Origin: Cynocephalus volans
Taxonomy: Eukaryota; Chordata; Mammalia; Dermoptera; Cynocephalidae
Assembly (NCBI RefSeq): GCF_027409185.1
Contig: NC_084471.1
Coordinates: 3,285,535 to 3,349,534 of the forward strand
DNA: 64,000 bases
Direction: 5' to 3'
Positions 49,642 through 60,700 of the stretch are shown here, piece by piece. The position numbers were made by a program, and so were the translations under genes. How positions within the stretch are numbered: the first letter of the stretch is position 1; each line of letters opens with the position of its first letter. The notes below the pieces were generated by a model, which saw only the letters and a list, made by a program, of their open reading frames with translations, did no database searches and had not been told where the DNA came from.

Positions 49642-49711
49642 TAATGTCATGCTGTTTGTATTGCTGCACCTAATGTCATGCTATTTGTATTGCTGCACCT
49701 AATGTCATGTC
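49642..49711. repeat. 29-bp tandem duplication, 2.4 copies
   Basis: The unit begins TAATGTCATGCTGTTTGTAT and recurs at 49642, 49671 and 49700 with one mismatch (G/A) between the first two. It lies in L1M-derived sequence. Confidence 0.9.
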
Positions 49712-49959
49712 AAGAAGGGCAAAAACATACTCACACGCCTGCCCACAGTGGACGTTTTCAGAATCCTACTGGCTGTTCGCAACACGTTTATTGTTCATAT
49801 GAACTTGAGAATTGGCTCATCAGTTTCTATCATAAACCTTGTTGGAATTTGCTCAAGATGTAGATAGAACGCATGATTTGGGGAGGACAAATGACATCCT
49901 TACAAAGTTGTCTTCCGCTGGAAGGCAGACGTTTGGGAGTGTTTTCCAAACCATGTCCG
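49712..49959 (-). mobile_element. Probable continuation of antisense L1M
   Basis: Weak L1-like antisense sequence (AGTTTCTATCATAAACCTTG). It is diverged and the assignment is tentative. Confidence 0.35.
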
Positions 49960-50300
49960 TTTCCTCTGGACACGTGGGGGTGATATTTCTCACCTTCTTT
50001 GCTTCGGCTGTGAGCATGTGACTAGGTCCCAGAGGATGGGAAGTGGGTGGGAATGTCTCAAGCCACCTACAGGCTGGGCACTGCCCTCTCTCCCTTCTGC
50101 CATCTTCCACTTGCATACAGAGACCTAGCAGGGAACCCGAGGTCTCAGAGGATGCCAGGACCACGTGGAAGGAGTCTGGGTCCCTGAACATCCATGCGGA
50201 GGGAAGGTCACATCCCAGAAAGCCACACCCAACTGTGATCTGAGCAAGAAGCAAAGTTAGGTTTTGCTCAGCCACTGAGAATTTTGGACTGTGTGCTCTG
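49960..50300 (+). mobile_element. MLT1-like LTR fragment in L1M
   Basis: CACGTGGAAGGAGTCTGGGT then CCCTGAACATCCATGCGGAG, and near the end TTGCTCAGCCACTGAGAATT TTGG, follow the 3' half of an old MLT1-type LTR. The GC-rich block interrupts AT-rich L1M sequence. Confidence 0.5.
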
Positions 50301-50339
50301 AACGATGATGTGTCTCCTCATCAGTGAGGCCAACTTTTA

Positions 50340-51279
50340 CATTTACAGAAGGTGAGAATTGTCTGGAATTCTTCTATATTATTTGGCCATGAGTGGTGTC
50401 TCTCTTTTTTTTTTCTATTACATTTTCTATTTGGTTGTTGCTGGTTATAGAAAAGATATTGATTTTGGTAGGTTGATATATTCAGCCACAGGCTGCTGAA
50501 CTCTCATGACCAGTTCTAGCAATTGATTAGTATACATTTTTGCATTTTAATAGGAAAGAATATTTCCATATATGTGTCATATTGTTCATGTCATTTTTTA
50601 CATTTTTACATTCGTTAGAACCTTCAGCACGATATTAAATGGTTGTGTGTAATGGGCATCTTTGCTAAGCTGATTTTTAGAAAATATCACTAATATTTCA
50701 TTATTAAGTATGAGGTTTGCTCTAGTTTTCTGGTAATGCTTTTTATCAAGATAAAAACGTTTCATTACTGTTTTTGTTTTCTAAGTTTTTTTTTTAAAAG
50801 CAGGAATGGGCATTGACGTATCAAACGCATCTTCAGCATCTAGTGAGATAATTAATTTTCCCTTTATTCTCTTAATGTAATAACCACATTGGGAGGTTTT
50901 TCTAAACATTCTCATGTTCCTGTGATTAACCCCGTGTGGTTGTGATGCATTATTATTTTAATACCTTGTTGATTTTGATATAAAATATTATTAAGGATTT
51001 ATCTGTTTAAAGTGGACTTAAATGTAGATTTTTGTGTGTTTGCTTGTCTAGTGGTGTCATAATCATATCAATTATTTCGATGAGATGGTGTCTCTCTTCT
51101 ATTTTCTGAAGGTTTATAAAATGTGTGTTATTAAATGTGTGTGGTCATTTGCCAATGTAAACGATCCTTATTCCTATTGCTGTTGTAGATTTCATTCATA
51201 TTTCATATGAAAGTATGCAGTGACAAATTTCATTTCTTAAACACTTCTTTTTTATCAAGCTTACATAATATATGGTTTT
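50340..51279 (-). mobile_element. L1M ORF2 region, antisense
   Basis: Antisense ORF2 phrases continue: CCTGTGATTAACCCCGTGTG near 50920 and GGGCATCTTTGCTAAGCTGA near 50653. Interrupted at 51289 by the nested L1 end. Confidence 0.65.
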
Positions 51280-51669
51280 AAAAGCTATGCTTTAGAGAAG
51301 ATTAAGTGAAAAAAGCCAGGCACAGAAAGAGAAATACCAGATGTCCTCACTTATAAGTGGGAGCTAAAATAAAGAAAAAAGAAAGAAAGACAGAAAGAAA
51401 GAAAGAGATAGAAAGTAAGCATCAAAATAATACACTAAACTTAAAAAAAAGAGAACAGAACTGTGGTTATTAGAGGTGGGGAAGAGGGGGTGCTAGCGGG
51501 AAGGAAACTAGTTAAGATCACAAAGATTGATTACACTTTGCAAACATGAGTATACTAATTATCCTGATCTGATGGCTGCATATTGTACACATGTACTGAT
51601 ATTCGATTCTGTACCCCTCAAATATATATAATCAATTATATTTCAATAAAAAACTGTCAAAAAAGCTAT
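51280..51669 (+). mobile_element. 5'-truncated L1 3' end with 9-bp target duplication
   Basis: The 372-bp body (51289-51660) is flanked by AAAAGCTAT at 51280-51288 and 51661-51669. It reads AGTGAAAAAAGCCAGGCACA, CCTCACTTATAAGTGGGAGC, an A/G-rich tract (51370-51419), GAACAGAACTGTGGTTATTA, TACTGATATTCGATTCTGTA and a short A-rich tail. It is the same L1 family as 20450-20940 and inserted into older L1M sequence. Confidence 0.85.
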
Positions 51670-52440
51670 AAAGTTCCACGAGTGTTGTTTTCTTTAACAA
51701 AGCAGTCGCTTACACCAATACTTTCTCTGCCTGCTCCTCAGAAACAATAACTCTATCCATTTGAGCTCTGTCTTTTGAGATCTTTTATGTCTGATACACT
51801 TCTACTGAAATTTTTGATTCCTCATCATTAGATATTAACTACTGTCTTCCTATCAAAAATATTGGCAATTTGATTTTCTTATGATCATCCTAAAACTCAC
51901 ATACACACTTTCCCTCCAACCAAACTCTTTGTGACATTTGTATAATAATTCAAGGATTGGCTTATGTTCAATTTTACATAACTTTGTGCAAACACATCAT
52001 GTATGAGTCATGTACAAAAAGACATTTCCTGTATCATAACACTCCTAAAAATTTTTCCTGAAGTTAATAAGTATCTTGCTCCTCATGCCTAAAATAATTC
52101 ATTCCAAATTCAACCCCAGCTCTGGGTACCCCTCCACACATTTCAGTTAATTGAGGCTTTCTCTATGGCATTATTTTATATCTATATAAAAATATACTAT
52201 ATATGTATAGTATAGCTATATATGTACATATTTCAGAAGGCAACCACTCAACAAATTATCACAAAGTAGACACACTTATGCCCATGGACCCACACCCCAG
52301 GCTACAAAACAGAGCATTACCAGCACCCAAAAAGTCTCTCATCACTCCAGCCTATGGCTATTCCCTCTTCCCCAGACTAAACCAGTATCTTGACTTCTGA
52401 CCCTATACAGATTGCTTTTAACATTTTCTAAATACACACA
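51670..52440 (-). mobile_element. Possible L1M continuation, antisense
   Basis: AT-rich sequence between L1M segments. The resemblance to antisense ORF2/ORF1 is weak. A TATA-rich run lies at 52170-52235. Confidence 0.3.
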
Positions 52441-53253
52441 CCACACACACACTCAAAATAAGGTTTGTGAGAGCAATTCATTTTATTTTATGTAACTGCC
52501 ATTTGGAATTTTATAATTGCTCTAACATATGACTATATTTTCCATAATGGATTAATCCATTTTACTGTTGACAGGCATTTGGGACATTTCCAGTAGTTTA
52601 TTCACAAAAATAATGTTTTTAGAATATATTATGCATGCCTATTGGTGGTTATATGTGTATACGTTTCTTTCGGGTTATATACCTAGGAGTGCAATCATTG
52701 ACCTTAAGGTATTTAAACTCACCGTTACTGTAGTAGGGATCAGGTTTCCCCATATCCTCACTAACATTTGGCATTTTTAGCTTTTTAAGTTTTGGCAATT
52801 CTGCTAAGTATATACTAGTTTGCCTTGTGGTCTTTTTATATGTCCGTGATGAGTAATGAGTTCAGCATCTTTCTTTATGTTATTGGTTCTTTGGAAATTC
52901 TCTTTTGTGAAGTATCTGAGGATTTTGACTGAATCTAATTTTCTGTTTTACAATATTTTTTGTTAACAATCTTATCTAAGAAGTCTCTGCTTATTCCAAG
53001 GTCTGGATATCAGACAGCAAATATTTATCTCCCCCTCATTGGCTCACCTTTTTAGTTTCTTAGAAAAGAGTTCTAATATTCCCAAGTCATCTAATATACC
53101 AAACTTTTCTATTAGAGTTAGTGCTTTTGTGTCTAGATTAGTAAATCTTTCTGATACACAAGTTCATTCAAAAATTGCCTCTAATATATTCCATGAGTTT
53201 TAATAATTTATCATTTGCATTTAGATCCAAAATATATCTGACCTTTTATCTTT

Positions 53254-53322
<69 letters not shown>

Positions 53323-54750
53323 ATAAAATGTGAAATAGGGGATCAAAATATTTTTCACTTATCGGTACCAACTACCCAGAACCATTCATTAAAAAGATGT
53401 TCTATCCACACTCCACCACCACAATGTCATCTTTTTAACAAATCAGACAATCCAGAGCACTTGTAGGGTCTGGGTTAAAAGTGCAGATGAAGATTCTCAA
53501 AGCATAGGTATAAATATTTACATATTGTAAGTCAAGGAAACAAATTATTACATAAAATATATTCCATCATCCTACAATGACAAATGCACACTTTTCTTTT
53601 CTCAGTTTTTTACTTAATAAAATAAATTTCCACTTAAGCATTGGCTTAGCCTTATCTCATGACTTCTGCTATGTATTATTTTCGTTAGTATTCTGTTCAA
53701 AACATTTTCCAATTTTCACATTGCTGTTTTGACCAAATAGTTGTTTCAAAGTATATTGTTTAATTTTTACATGTATAAGGATTTCCTAGTTATTTTGTTG
53801 TTATTAATTTCTCATTTCATTTTTCTTTTGAGAAATTAGCTGTCAGTTTATTGTCGCTCTTATGTAGGAAACCCATTCACATGGACATATATATGTGTGT
53901 ATGTGTGCGTCTATATATATAATTTTTATCAATTTTAAGCATTTAGTTTTGTCTTTGGTTTCTAGAAGATTTCTATATTGTGATTAAGTGTGGTGTACTT
54001 CTATTTATTCTGCCTAGGTTTCGTGTTTGGTATGACTTGATATTTATAGTCACTTTTGAGAAACTCTCTTCCTTATTTCCTTCAGGTATTGGCCCCACAC
54101 CATATTCTTTTTCCTCTACTTAATGGGATTTCAGTTACATATACACTAAACTTTTACCCCATAACTGATATGCTTCTTATTACTTCCTATATATTCTTAA
54201 GGTCCTTTTAGGTACATGTCTGAGTTTTTCTTCTGATCTGCCTACCAGTTTTCTAATTTTCTCTTCAGCTGTGTCTAATCTTGAATTAAACCTTTTTATT
54301 AAATTATTTGTTTTCTCCGCTATGTAACTCTAGATTTTCCAATCAGCTTTTTTTATTAGTTGCCATTTTTTTACATAAGTTTGTAACCTTGTCTTTCATT
54401 TCCTTTGGAATATCAAATGTATTTATTTGAAAGACAATTTGATAATTCACTATCTGAATCCTTTATGGGTATGTTTCTATTACCTTTTGTTCTTTAGGGT
54501 TTGGGGTCACATTGTTGTGTCCTCATAGGCCTGGTTATTTTTAGTAAATGTTGAACACTGAATTTGAAAAGTTATAGAGATTACTAATGTTCTGGATAAC
54601 ATCTTCTTCTGGAGAGGCATTATATTTGCTTGTGCCCAGTGTCTAGGCTAGGAACACCAGTAATCTTGGAGCATTTAGTCAAGGCGTGGGTCTAGACACT
54701 TTGAGCCTGGTCTTTATCTCTTTTTTGGACTATCTCTTTCCAGTTTACTC
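52441..54750 (-). mobile_element. L1M element, antisense, third block
   Basis: It begins again with an antisense 3' UTR (ATATACCTAGGAGTGCAATC near 52677, TTGGCAATTCTGCTAAGTAT near 52793) and runs into ORF2-like and then 5'-region sequence by about 54750. It includes a (TG)n microsatellite at 53258-53322. Confidence 0.55.
53258..53322. repeat. (TG)n microsatellite
   Basis: About 32 TG units with a single TTTG interruption near 53303. It has Z-DNA-forming potential. Confidence 0.97.
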
Positions 54751-55196
54751 TTACTTCTGGGATGTATTTCTCTGAGGCACCAGCCCAAAGTTTGGGGGAG
54801 AGGTTCCAGATCCCTTTCTTAGGCAGAGCTCATCAGGAAACTGACTCTGAGACAAAGGTTTGTGTACTGAAGTTTTACCAGGGACTGTCCTGGGAACAGT
54901 GCTGTGAGAGAGTAAGGGAGACAGGATTAGGCAGAGGGAAATGTTGAACTGGGACACAGTCATAGCAGAAACCTCAGCTGACCCCATGGGGAGCTCTGGA
55001 GCTGCATCGGCCCTTAATAGTTGTCCTCAATTCAGGTGACAGGGCAGAGGTCTTTACCCTCCACTAGCCAGGTAATGGATATGTACTGCCCTGGGAAGGA
55101 CTGTATCCATAGACCAGGTAGGTAGCACCCTCCGGCTATGATGATTCTTCTGTGACCTCTCACCAGCCAACACTACTGGAAGCTGGGAAGTGAGCA
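54751..55196. other. Unassigned, possible LTR fragment
   Basis: GACCCCATGGGGAGCTCTGG near 54979 is reminiscent of an old LTR-type repeat, but I cannot assign it. No gene. Confidence 0.3.
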
Positions 55197-55394
55197 CCTT
55201 GACAGTCTTTTTTCTGTAAAGGACCAGATAAACATTTAAGGTTTTGCAGCCCATATGGTCTGCAACAACTACGCAGCTTTGCTGGTGTAGTGTGAAAGCA
55301 GCCATCGACTCTACAGTGAAAATGGGGATGATTTTATTCCTCTAACATTTCATCTGCAAAATCAGGCCATGAGCCCAGTCATTTGCCGACTCTG
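55197..55394 (+). mobile_element. hAT-type DNA transposon fragment
   Basis: TTCTGTAAAGGACCAGATAA, AGGTTTTGCAGCCCATATGG, GTGTAGTGTGAAAGCAGCCA and the end ATTTGCCGACTCTGG match a common ancient non-autonomous hAT (Charlie-group) element of about 200 bp. Confidence 0.65.
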
Positions 55395-55456
55395 GTCTTG
55401 GTCCTGAAGAGAGGCAGAGCATCTCAGCACATCACCCTTTCACCCCCGTCCTGAGC

Positions 55457-55696
55457 AGGTGTGGGCTCTGAGCTGTGCTGTTCTACATACAGTAGCCACT
55501 AGCCACACATTGTCATTTGAATGTGAAGTAATCAAAAGTAAGTAAAATTTAAAACTCAGTTTCTCAACCCTCCTCGTAGCCACATATCGAGGGCCACATG
55601 TCATAGACACATGCAGCTAGTGGCCACCACACTGGACAGAGAAGATGCAGAACATTTCCATCACCACAGAAGGCTCCTCTGGACAGAGCTGGCATA
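55457..55696 (+). mobile_element. Second hAT-like palindromic element
   Basis: CATACAGTAGCCACTAGCCA near 55486 and CAGCTAGTGGCCACCACACT near 55613 form inverted arms. The interior TCATTTGAATGTGAAGTAAT and the flank GCAGAACATTTCCATCACCA match an old hAT MITE with long internal inverted repeats. Confidence 0.6.
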
Positions 55697-55799
55697 GAGA
55701 AAAAGTTGTCTTTAATGCCAGAATCCCCCCTGCGAGTTTCTCCTTCTGCTGCAAATTGGCCCCATAGTTCTCTCCCTTGATAGTTCTCCAATACCTTCA

Positions 55800-56130
55800 A
55801 CTGAAAAAATGTTTTGTCCCATTTTTCTAGTTTTTTTCATTGAGAATGTTGGTCCTCATTATTTGGGCCATTATTTCCAGATGTAAAACTCTATACTGTT
55901 TTTTTTAACAATCTTTTCATTTTTGATGTAATCTATTCTGTGCTGTCTACTTGAGCATGTCAAATGCCCTCATTTCAAATCCTGTTTGAGATTACCCTAT
56001 TTATTTGATTTCTTGGGTGAGTTTCTGAAGCCAGGCTGTATTTTCTCCCTTGGTGGAAGCGATGTGCTGCTCAGGGCTTCACATTCTCTTTAAACACAGA
56101 AATCCTGGAGCTCTATCACTTCCACTGCCT
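55800..56130 (-). mobile_element. Possible L1M 5' region, antisense
   Basis: TTTCATTGAGAATGTTGGTC, TCTACTTGAGCATGTC and the downstream T-rich sequence resemble the antisense L1M 5' region. The assignment is tentative. Confidence 0.35.
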
Positions 56131-56636
56131 GGAATGAGTGTGTGTGCATCCTCTGTGTGTGTATGTGTGAGTGTGTGTGCATCCTCTGTGTGTGTGTGTG
56201 TATCCTCTATGTGTGTGTGCATCCTCTGTGTGTGTGTGCATCCTCTGTGTGTGTGTGCATCCTCTGTGTGTGCATCCTCTGTGTCTGTGCATCCTCTGTG
56301 TGTGTGTGCATCCTCTGTGTGTGTGTGTGTGTGACAGAGAGAGAGTGTGTGCATCCACTGTGTGTGTATGTGTGAGTGTGTGCGTCCTCTGTGTGTGTGT
56401 GTGTGACAGAGAGAGAGTGTGTGCATCCTCTGTGTGTGTATGTGTGAGTGTGTGTGCGTCCTCTGTGTGTGTGTGTGTGTATCCTCTATGTGTGTGTGCA
56501 TCCTCTGTGTGTGTGTGCATCCTCTGTGTTTGGGTGCATCCTCTGTGTGTGTGTGTGTCCTCTGTGTGTGTGTGAGTGTGTGTGCGTCCTCTGTGGGTGT
56601 GCACCCTCTATGTGTATGTGAGTGTGTGCATAAGCC
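56131..56636. repeat. TG plus CATCCTC composite minisatellite
   Basis: More than 15 units of (TG)n followed by CATCCTC or CGTCCTC, with unit length about 16-30 bp. A longer 72-bp block holding GACAGAGAGAGAGTGTGTGC repeats at 56333 and 56405. It produces cysteine-rich plus frames and histidine/threonine-rich minus frames that are not genes. Confidence 0.95.
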
Positions 56637-56689
56637 CACTCAGGGTTTCTGCATCATGTTGAACAGACATTTTGTGTCCCACACCCACT

Positions 56690-57124
56690 AATAGTACAGG
56701 CTCATTTTTTGTTTTATCAAAGACACTTTGTTTCCATTTATGGCCTTGGGAAGTTGGCTCACTTCTGAGTGTTAAGATTTGGACACAAACTCAATTTAAC
56801 AGTTCATTTTCCACAACAGTTGTGATACGTTACGCAGGAAGCCCATCCCCCTACAGGGCTGTTTACTTGCTCAACTTCAGACTGATGGCTATGTCGGTAC
56901 TAAGTGGGGGACCACGTACCTCCAACTCGGTCTTAATTTTTGGCTAGAAAGTATAACTATATTCAAGCATGTGGTGGATTCTTTTCCTTATTTTCAATCT
57001 GACCTATGTTTTTACATTCAACATATATTTAATTCAAAATTTCTGTGTTTAAAGCAGAATTAGAGAATTCTTGACATCTGTTCAGTCTACAATCTTGAGC
57101 AGAAATCTTGTGTATTTGTTACAA
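56690..57124. other. Unassigned sequence
   Basis: No gene or named repeat recognised. Confidence 0.3.
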
Positions 57125-57260
57125 ATGTTATCAAATTCAGTTCTCACATTGACCTTAAGTAGGTTCCATAATCATTTTCTGGGAAAGGAAAATGAGTAGT
57201 TATTAGGTGTGTGACTTTTAAAAAGCTACCTAGTACTGGATTCTATTTACAAAGCCTGTG
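57125..57260 (-). mobile_element. MIR SINE fragment, antisense
   Basis: CAGTTCTCACATTGACCTTA, AAGTAGGTTCCATAATCATT, GGGAAAGGAAAATGAGTAGT and TTTAAAAAGCTACCTAGTAC follow the reverse MIR order. Confidence 0.5.
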
Positions 57261-57752
57261 ATCCTTCCCATTCTGGAACCCAGCAATAGCTCCTGTTCCA
57301 AAGCGTGAAGAGGCTAGGAGAGTCTGCAATCACTACAAGGGACAACAATCCTATCAAGAGCCAGCTAGTAGAATGCTGCAAGTTTAGAAACAAATAACTT
57401 TGTGCAGGAGCTTTTCATCCACCTTGGCTCAGGAAACAAAGTCAATAAATACTTGGGGAACAAATGTTCAGTGTCCATTAAGAATAGGCTGGGCAATGAA
57501 ATTGAGGTGAGGGAGAGTTATCACAGCACTCAGCCTCTATCCTTGGAGAAGACCTGTTAACTCTGCTGTTGGCTCCCTTGTGAGTGACTTTGGGTGATAG
57601 ACTGAGAGAGGTGTTCCAGGCTCCTTGGGCAGTGGAAAGACATACAAAGTTGGCAGTGAGAAGCATTTGCTTTTGGAGAACAGCTAGTAAGTACAGTGTC
57701 TGGAATATTGATAGCATTTGATAAAGTCGTTGAATAGACAGGTACATGGAAA
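57261..57752. other. Unassigned sequence
   Basis: No feature recognised before the start of the tetranucleotide array. Confidence 0.3.
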
Positions 57753-60700
57753 GGTGGGTGGGTGGGTGGGTGGGTGGATGGATGGATGGGTGGATGGATG
57801 GATGGAAGGATGGAAGGATGTATGGGTAGATGGATGGATGGATGGATGGATGGATGGATGGGCAGATGGATGGGTTGATGGGTGGATAGATGGATGGGTG
57901 GATAGGTGGAATGATGGGTGGGTGGATGAGTGGTTGAGTGGTTGGGTGGTGTGATGGATGGATGGATTGGTAGAAGGATGGATGGATTGATGGATGGGTG
58001 GATGGGTGAATGGTTTGGTGGAGGGGTAGATGGAAGGTTGGATGGATGGATGGATGGATGGATGGATGGGTCGGTGGATGGATGGGCAGATGGATGGATG
58101 AAAGGGTACATGGATGGATGGATGAAAGGGTGGATGGATGGAGGGGAAGATGGATGGATGGATGGATGGGTGGATGGATGGGAAGATGGATGGATGGATG
58201 GATGGATGGGTGGGTGGATGGGTGGATGGGTAAGTGTATAGATGGATAGATGGAAGGATGGATGGATGGATGGGTGGATGGGTGGTTGGATGGATGGATG
58301 GATGGATTGATGGGTGGATGGATGGATGGATGGGTAGGTGGATAGATAGATAGATGGAAGGATGGATGGCTGGATGGGTGGGTGGGTGGTTGGGTGGATG
58401 GATGGATGGGTGGATGGGTGGACTGATGAGTGGGTGGATGTGTGGGTGGATGGATGGATGGATAGGTGGATGGATGGGTGGACAGGTGGACTGATGGGTA
58501 GGTGGGTGGGTGGTTGGGTGGAAGGGTGGTTTGATGGATGGATGGATGGGAGGATGGATGGATGGATTGGTGGATGGGTAGATAGATGTGTGAATGGATG
58601 GGTTCATGCATAAATGGATGGATGGATGGGTGGAGGGATGGATGGATGGGTGGAGGGATGGATGGATGGGTGGGTGAGTGGATGGATGGGTAGTTCGATG
58701 GGTGGATAGATTAATGTGTGGATAGGTGGATTGATCGGTGGGTGGCTGAGTGGTTGGGTGGATGGGTGGGTGGATGGATGGATGGGTGGATGGATGGATG
58801 GATGGGTAGGTGGATAGATAGATAGATGGAAGGATGGATGGTTGGATGGGTGGATGGGTGGTTGGGTGGATGGATGGATGGGTGGATTGGTGGACTGATG
58901 AGTGGGTGGATGGGTGGGTGGATGGATGGATGGATAGGTGGATGGATGGGTGGACAGGTAGACTGATGGGTAGGTGGATGGGTGGTTGGGTGGAAGGGTG
59001 GTTTGATGGATGGATGGATGGGAGGATGGATGGATGGATTGGTGGATGGGTAGATAGATGTGTGAATGGATGGGTTCATGCATAAATGGATGGATGGATG
59101 AGTGGATGGATGGATGGATGGGCGGTTGATTGGATGGATGGGTGGAGGGATGGATGGATGGGTCGGTGAGTGGATGGATGGGTAGTTCGATGGGTGGATA
59201 GATTAATGTGTGGATAGGTGGATTGATGGATCGGTGGCTGAGTGGTTGCGTGGATGGGTGGGTGGATGGATTGAAGTGTGGGTGAATGGGTGGATCGATT
59301 GGTGGATAGGTAGATGGATGGATGGATGGGTGGATGGATAGATGGATGGATGGATGGGTAGGTGGGTGAGTGGATTGATGGGTGGGCGGATGGGTCGTTT
59401 GATGGATGGATGTGTAGATGGATTGATGGATGGGTGGATGGGTAGATAGATGGGTGAATGGATGGGTGGATGCATAGATGGAAGGATCGATGGGTGGATG
59501 GATGGATGAATGGGCGGGTGAGTGGATGGATGGGTGGATGGAAGGATGGATGGGTGTTTGAGTGGATGGATGGGTAGTTGGATGGGTGGATAGAAGGATG
59601 TGTGGACAAGTGGATTGATGGGTGGGTGCGTAAGTGATTGGGTGGATGGGTGGGTGGATGGATAGAGGTGTGGGTGAATGGGTGGATGGACTGGTGGATA
59701 GGTAGATGGATGGATGGATGGATGGATGGGCAGATGGCTGGATGGATGGATGAACGGATGGATGAGTAGATGGATGGATGGATGGATGGATGGGTAGATC
59801 GATGGATGGGTGGGTGGAGGGTTAGATGGATGGATGGATGGGTGGACGGATGGATGGATGGGTGGATGGATGGATGAATGGATGGTTGGATGGATGAATG
59901 GATGGATGGATGGGTGGATGGATGGATGGATGAGTAGATGGATGGATGGATGGATGGATGGATGGATGGATGGATGGATGGATGGACGGATGGGTAGATG
60001 GATGGATGACAGGATGGATAGATGGATGGATGGATGGATCGATGGATGGGTGGATGGATATGTGGATGGATTTGCAGATAGATGGATGGGTGGATGGATG
60101 TATGGGTAGATGGATGGATGGGTAGATCGATGGATGGATGGGTGGATGGGTGGATGGATGGCTGGATGTGTGGATGCATGGATGGATAGTTCTATGGGTA
60201 GTTGGATGGGTGGATGTTTGGATAAATGGATGGGTGGATAGGTGGACTAATGGGTGGGTGGATGGGTAGTTGGGTGGATGGGTGGTTTGATGGATGGGTG
60301 GTAGGTGGATGGATGGGTGGATGGATGGATGGATGGGTGGGTGGGTGGGTGAATGGATGGGTGGATGGATGGATGGATGGGTGGATGGAAGGATGGATGG
60401 ATGGATTGGTAGATGGGTGGTTTGATGGATGGATGGATGAATGGATGGATGGGTGGATGGATGGATGGATGGATGGATGGATGGATGGGTGGTTTGATGG
60501 ATGGATGGATGGAAGGGTGGATGGATGGATGGATGGATGGATGGGAAGATGGATGGATGGATGGGTGGATGGATGGATGGATGGGTAGGTGTATAGATGG
60601 ATAGATGGAAGGATGGATGGATGGATAGGTGGATGGGTGGTTGGATGGATGGATGGATGGATGGATGGATGGATGGATGGGTAGGTGGTTGGATGGATGG

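Noticed and set aside
53258-53322. (TG)n as an unusual regulatory element
   Set aside because: It is an ordinary dinucleotide microsatellite within old L1 sequence.
56079-56639. 186-codon histidine/threonine-rich minus-strand frame
   Set aside because: It is produced by the TG/CATCCTC minisatellite.
57478-58611. 377-codon minus-strand open frame ending in non-repeat sequence
   Set aside because: About 80 C-terminal codons lie outside the array, but they show no recognisable domain and run through unassigned DNA. The start lies within the array.
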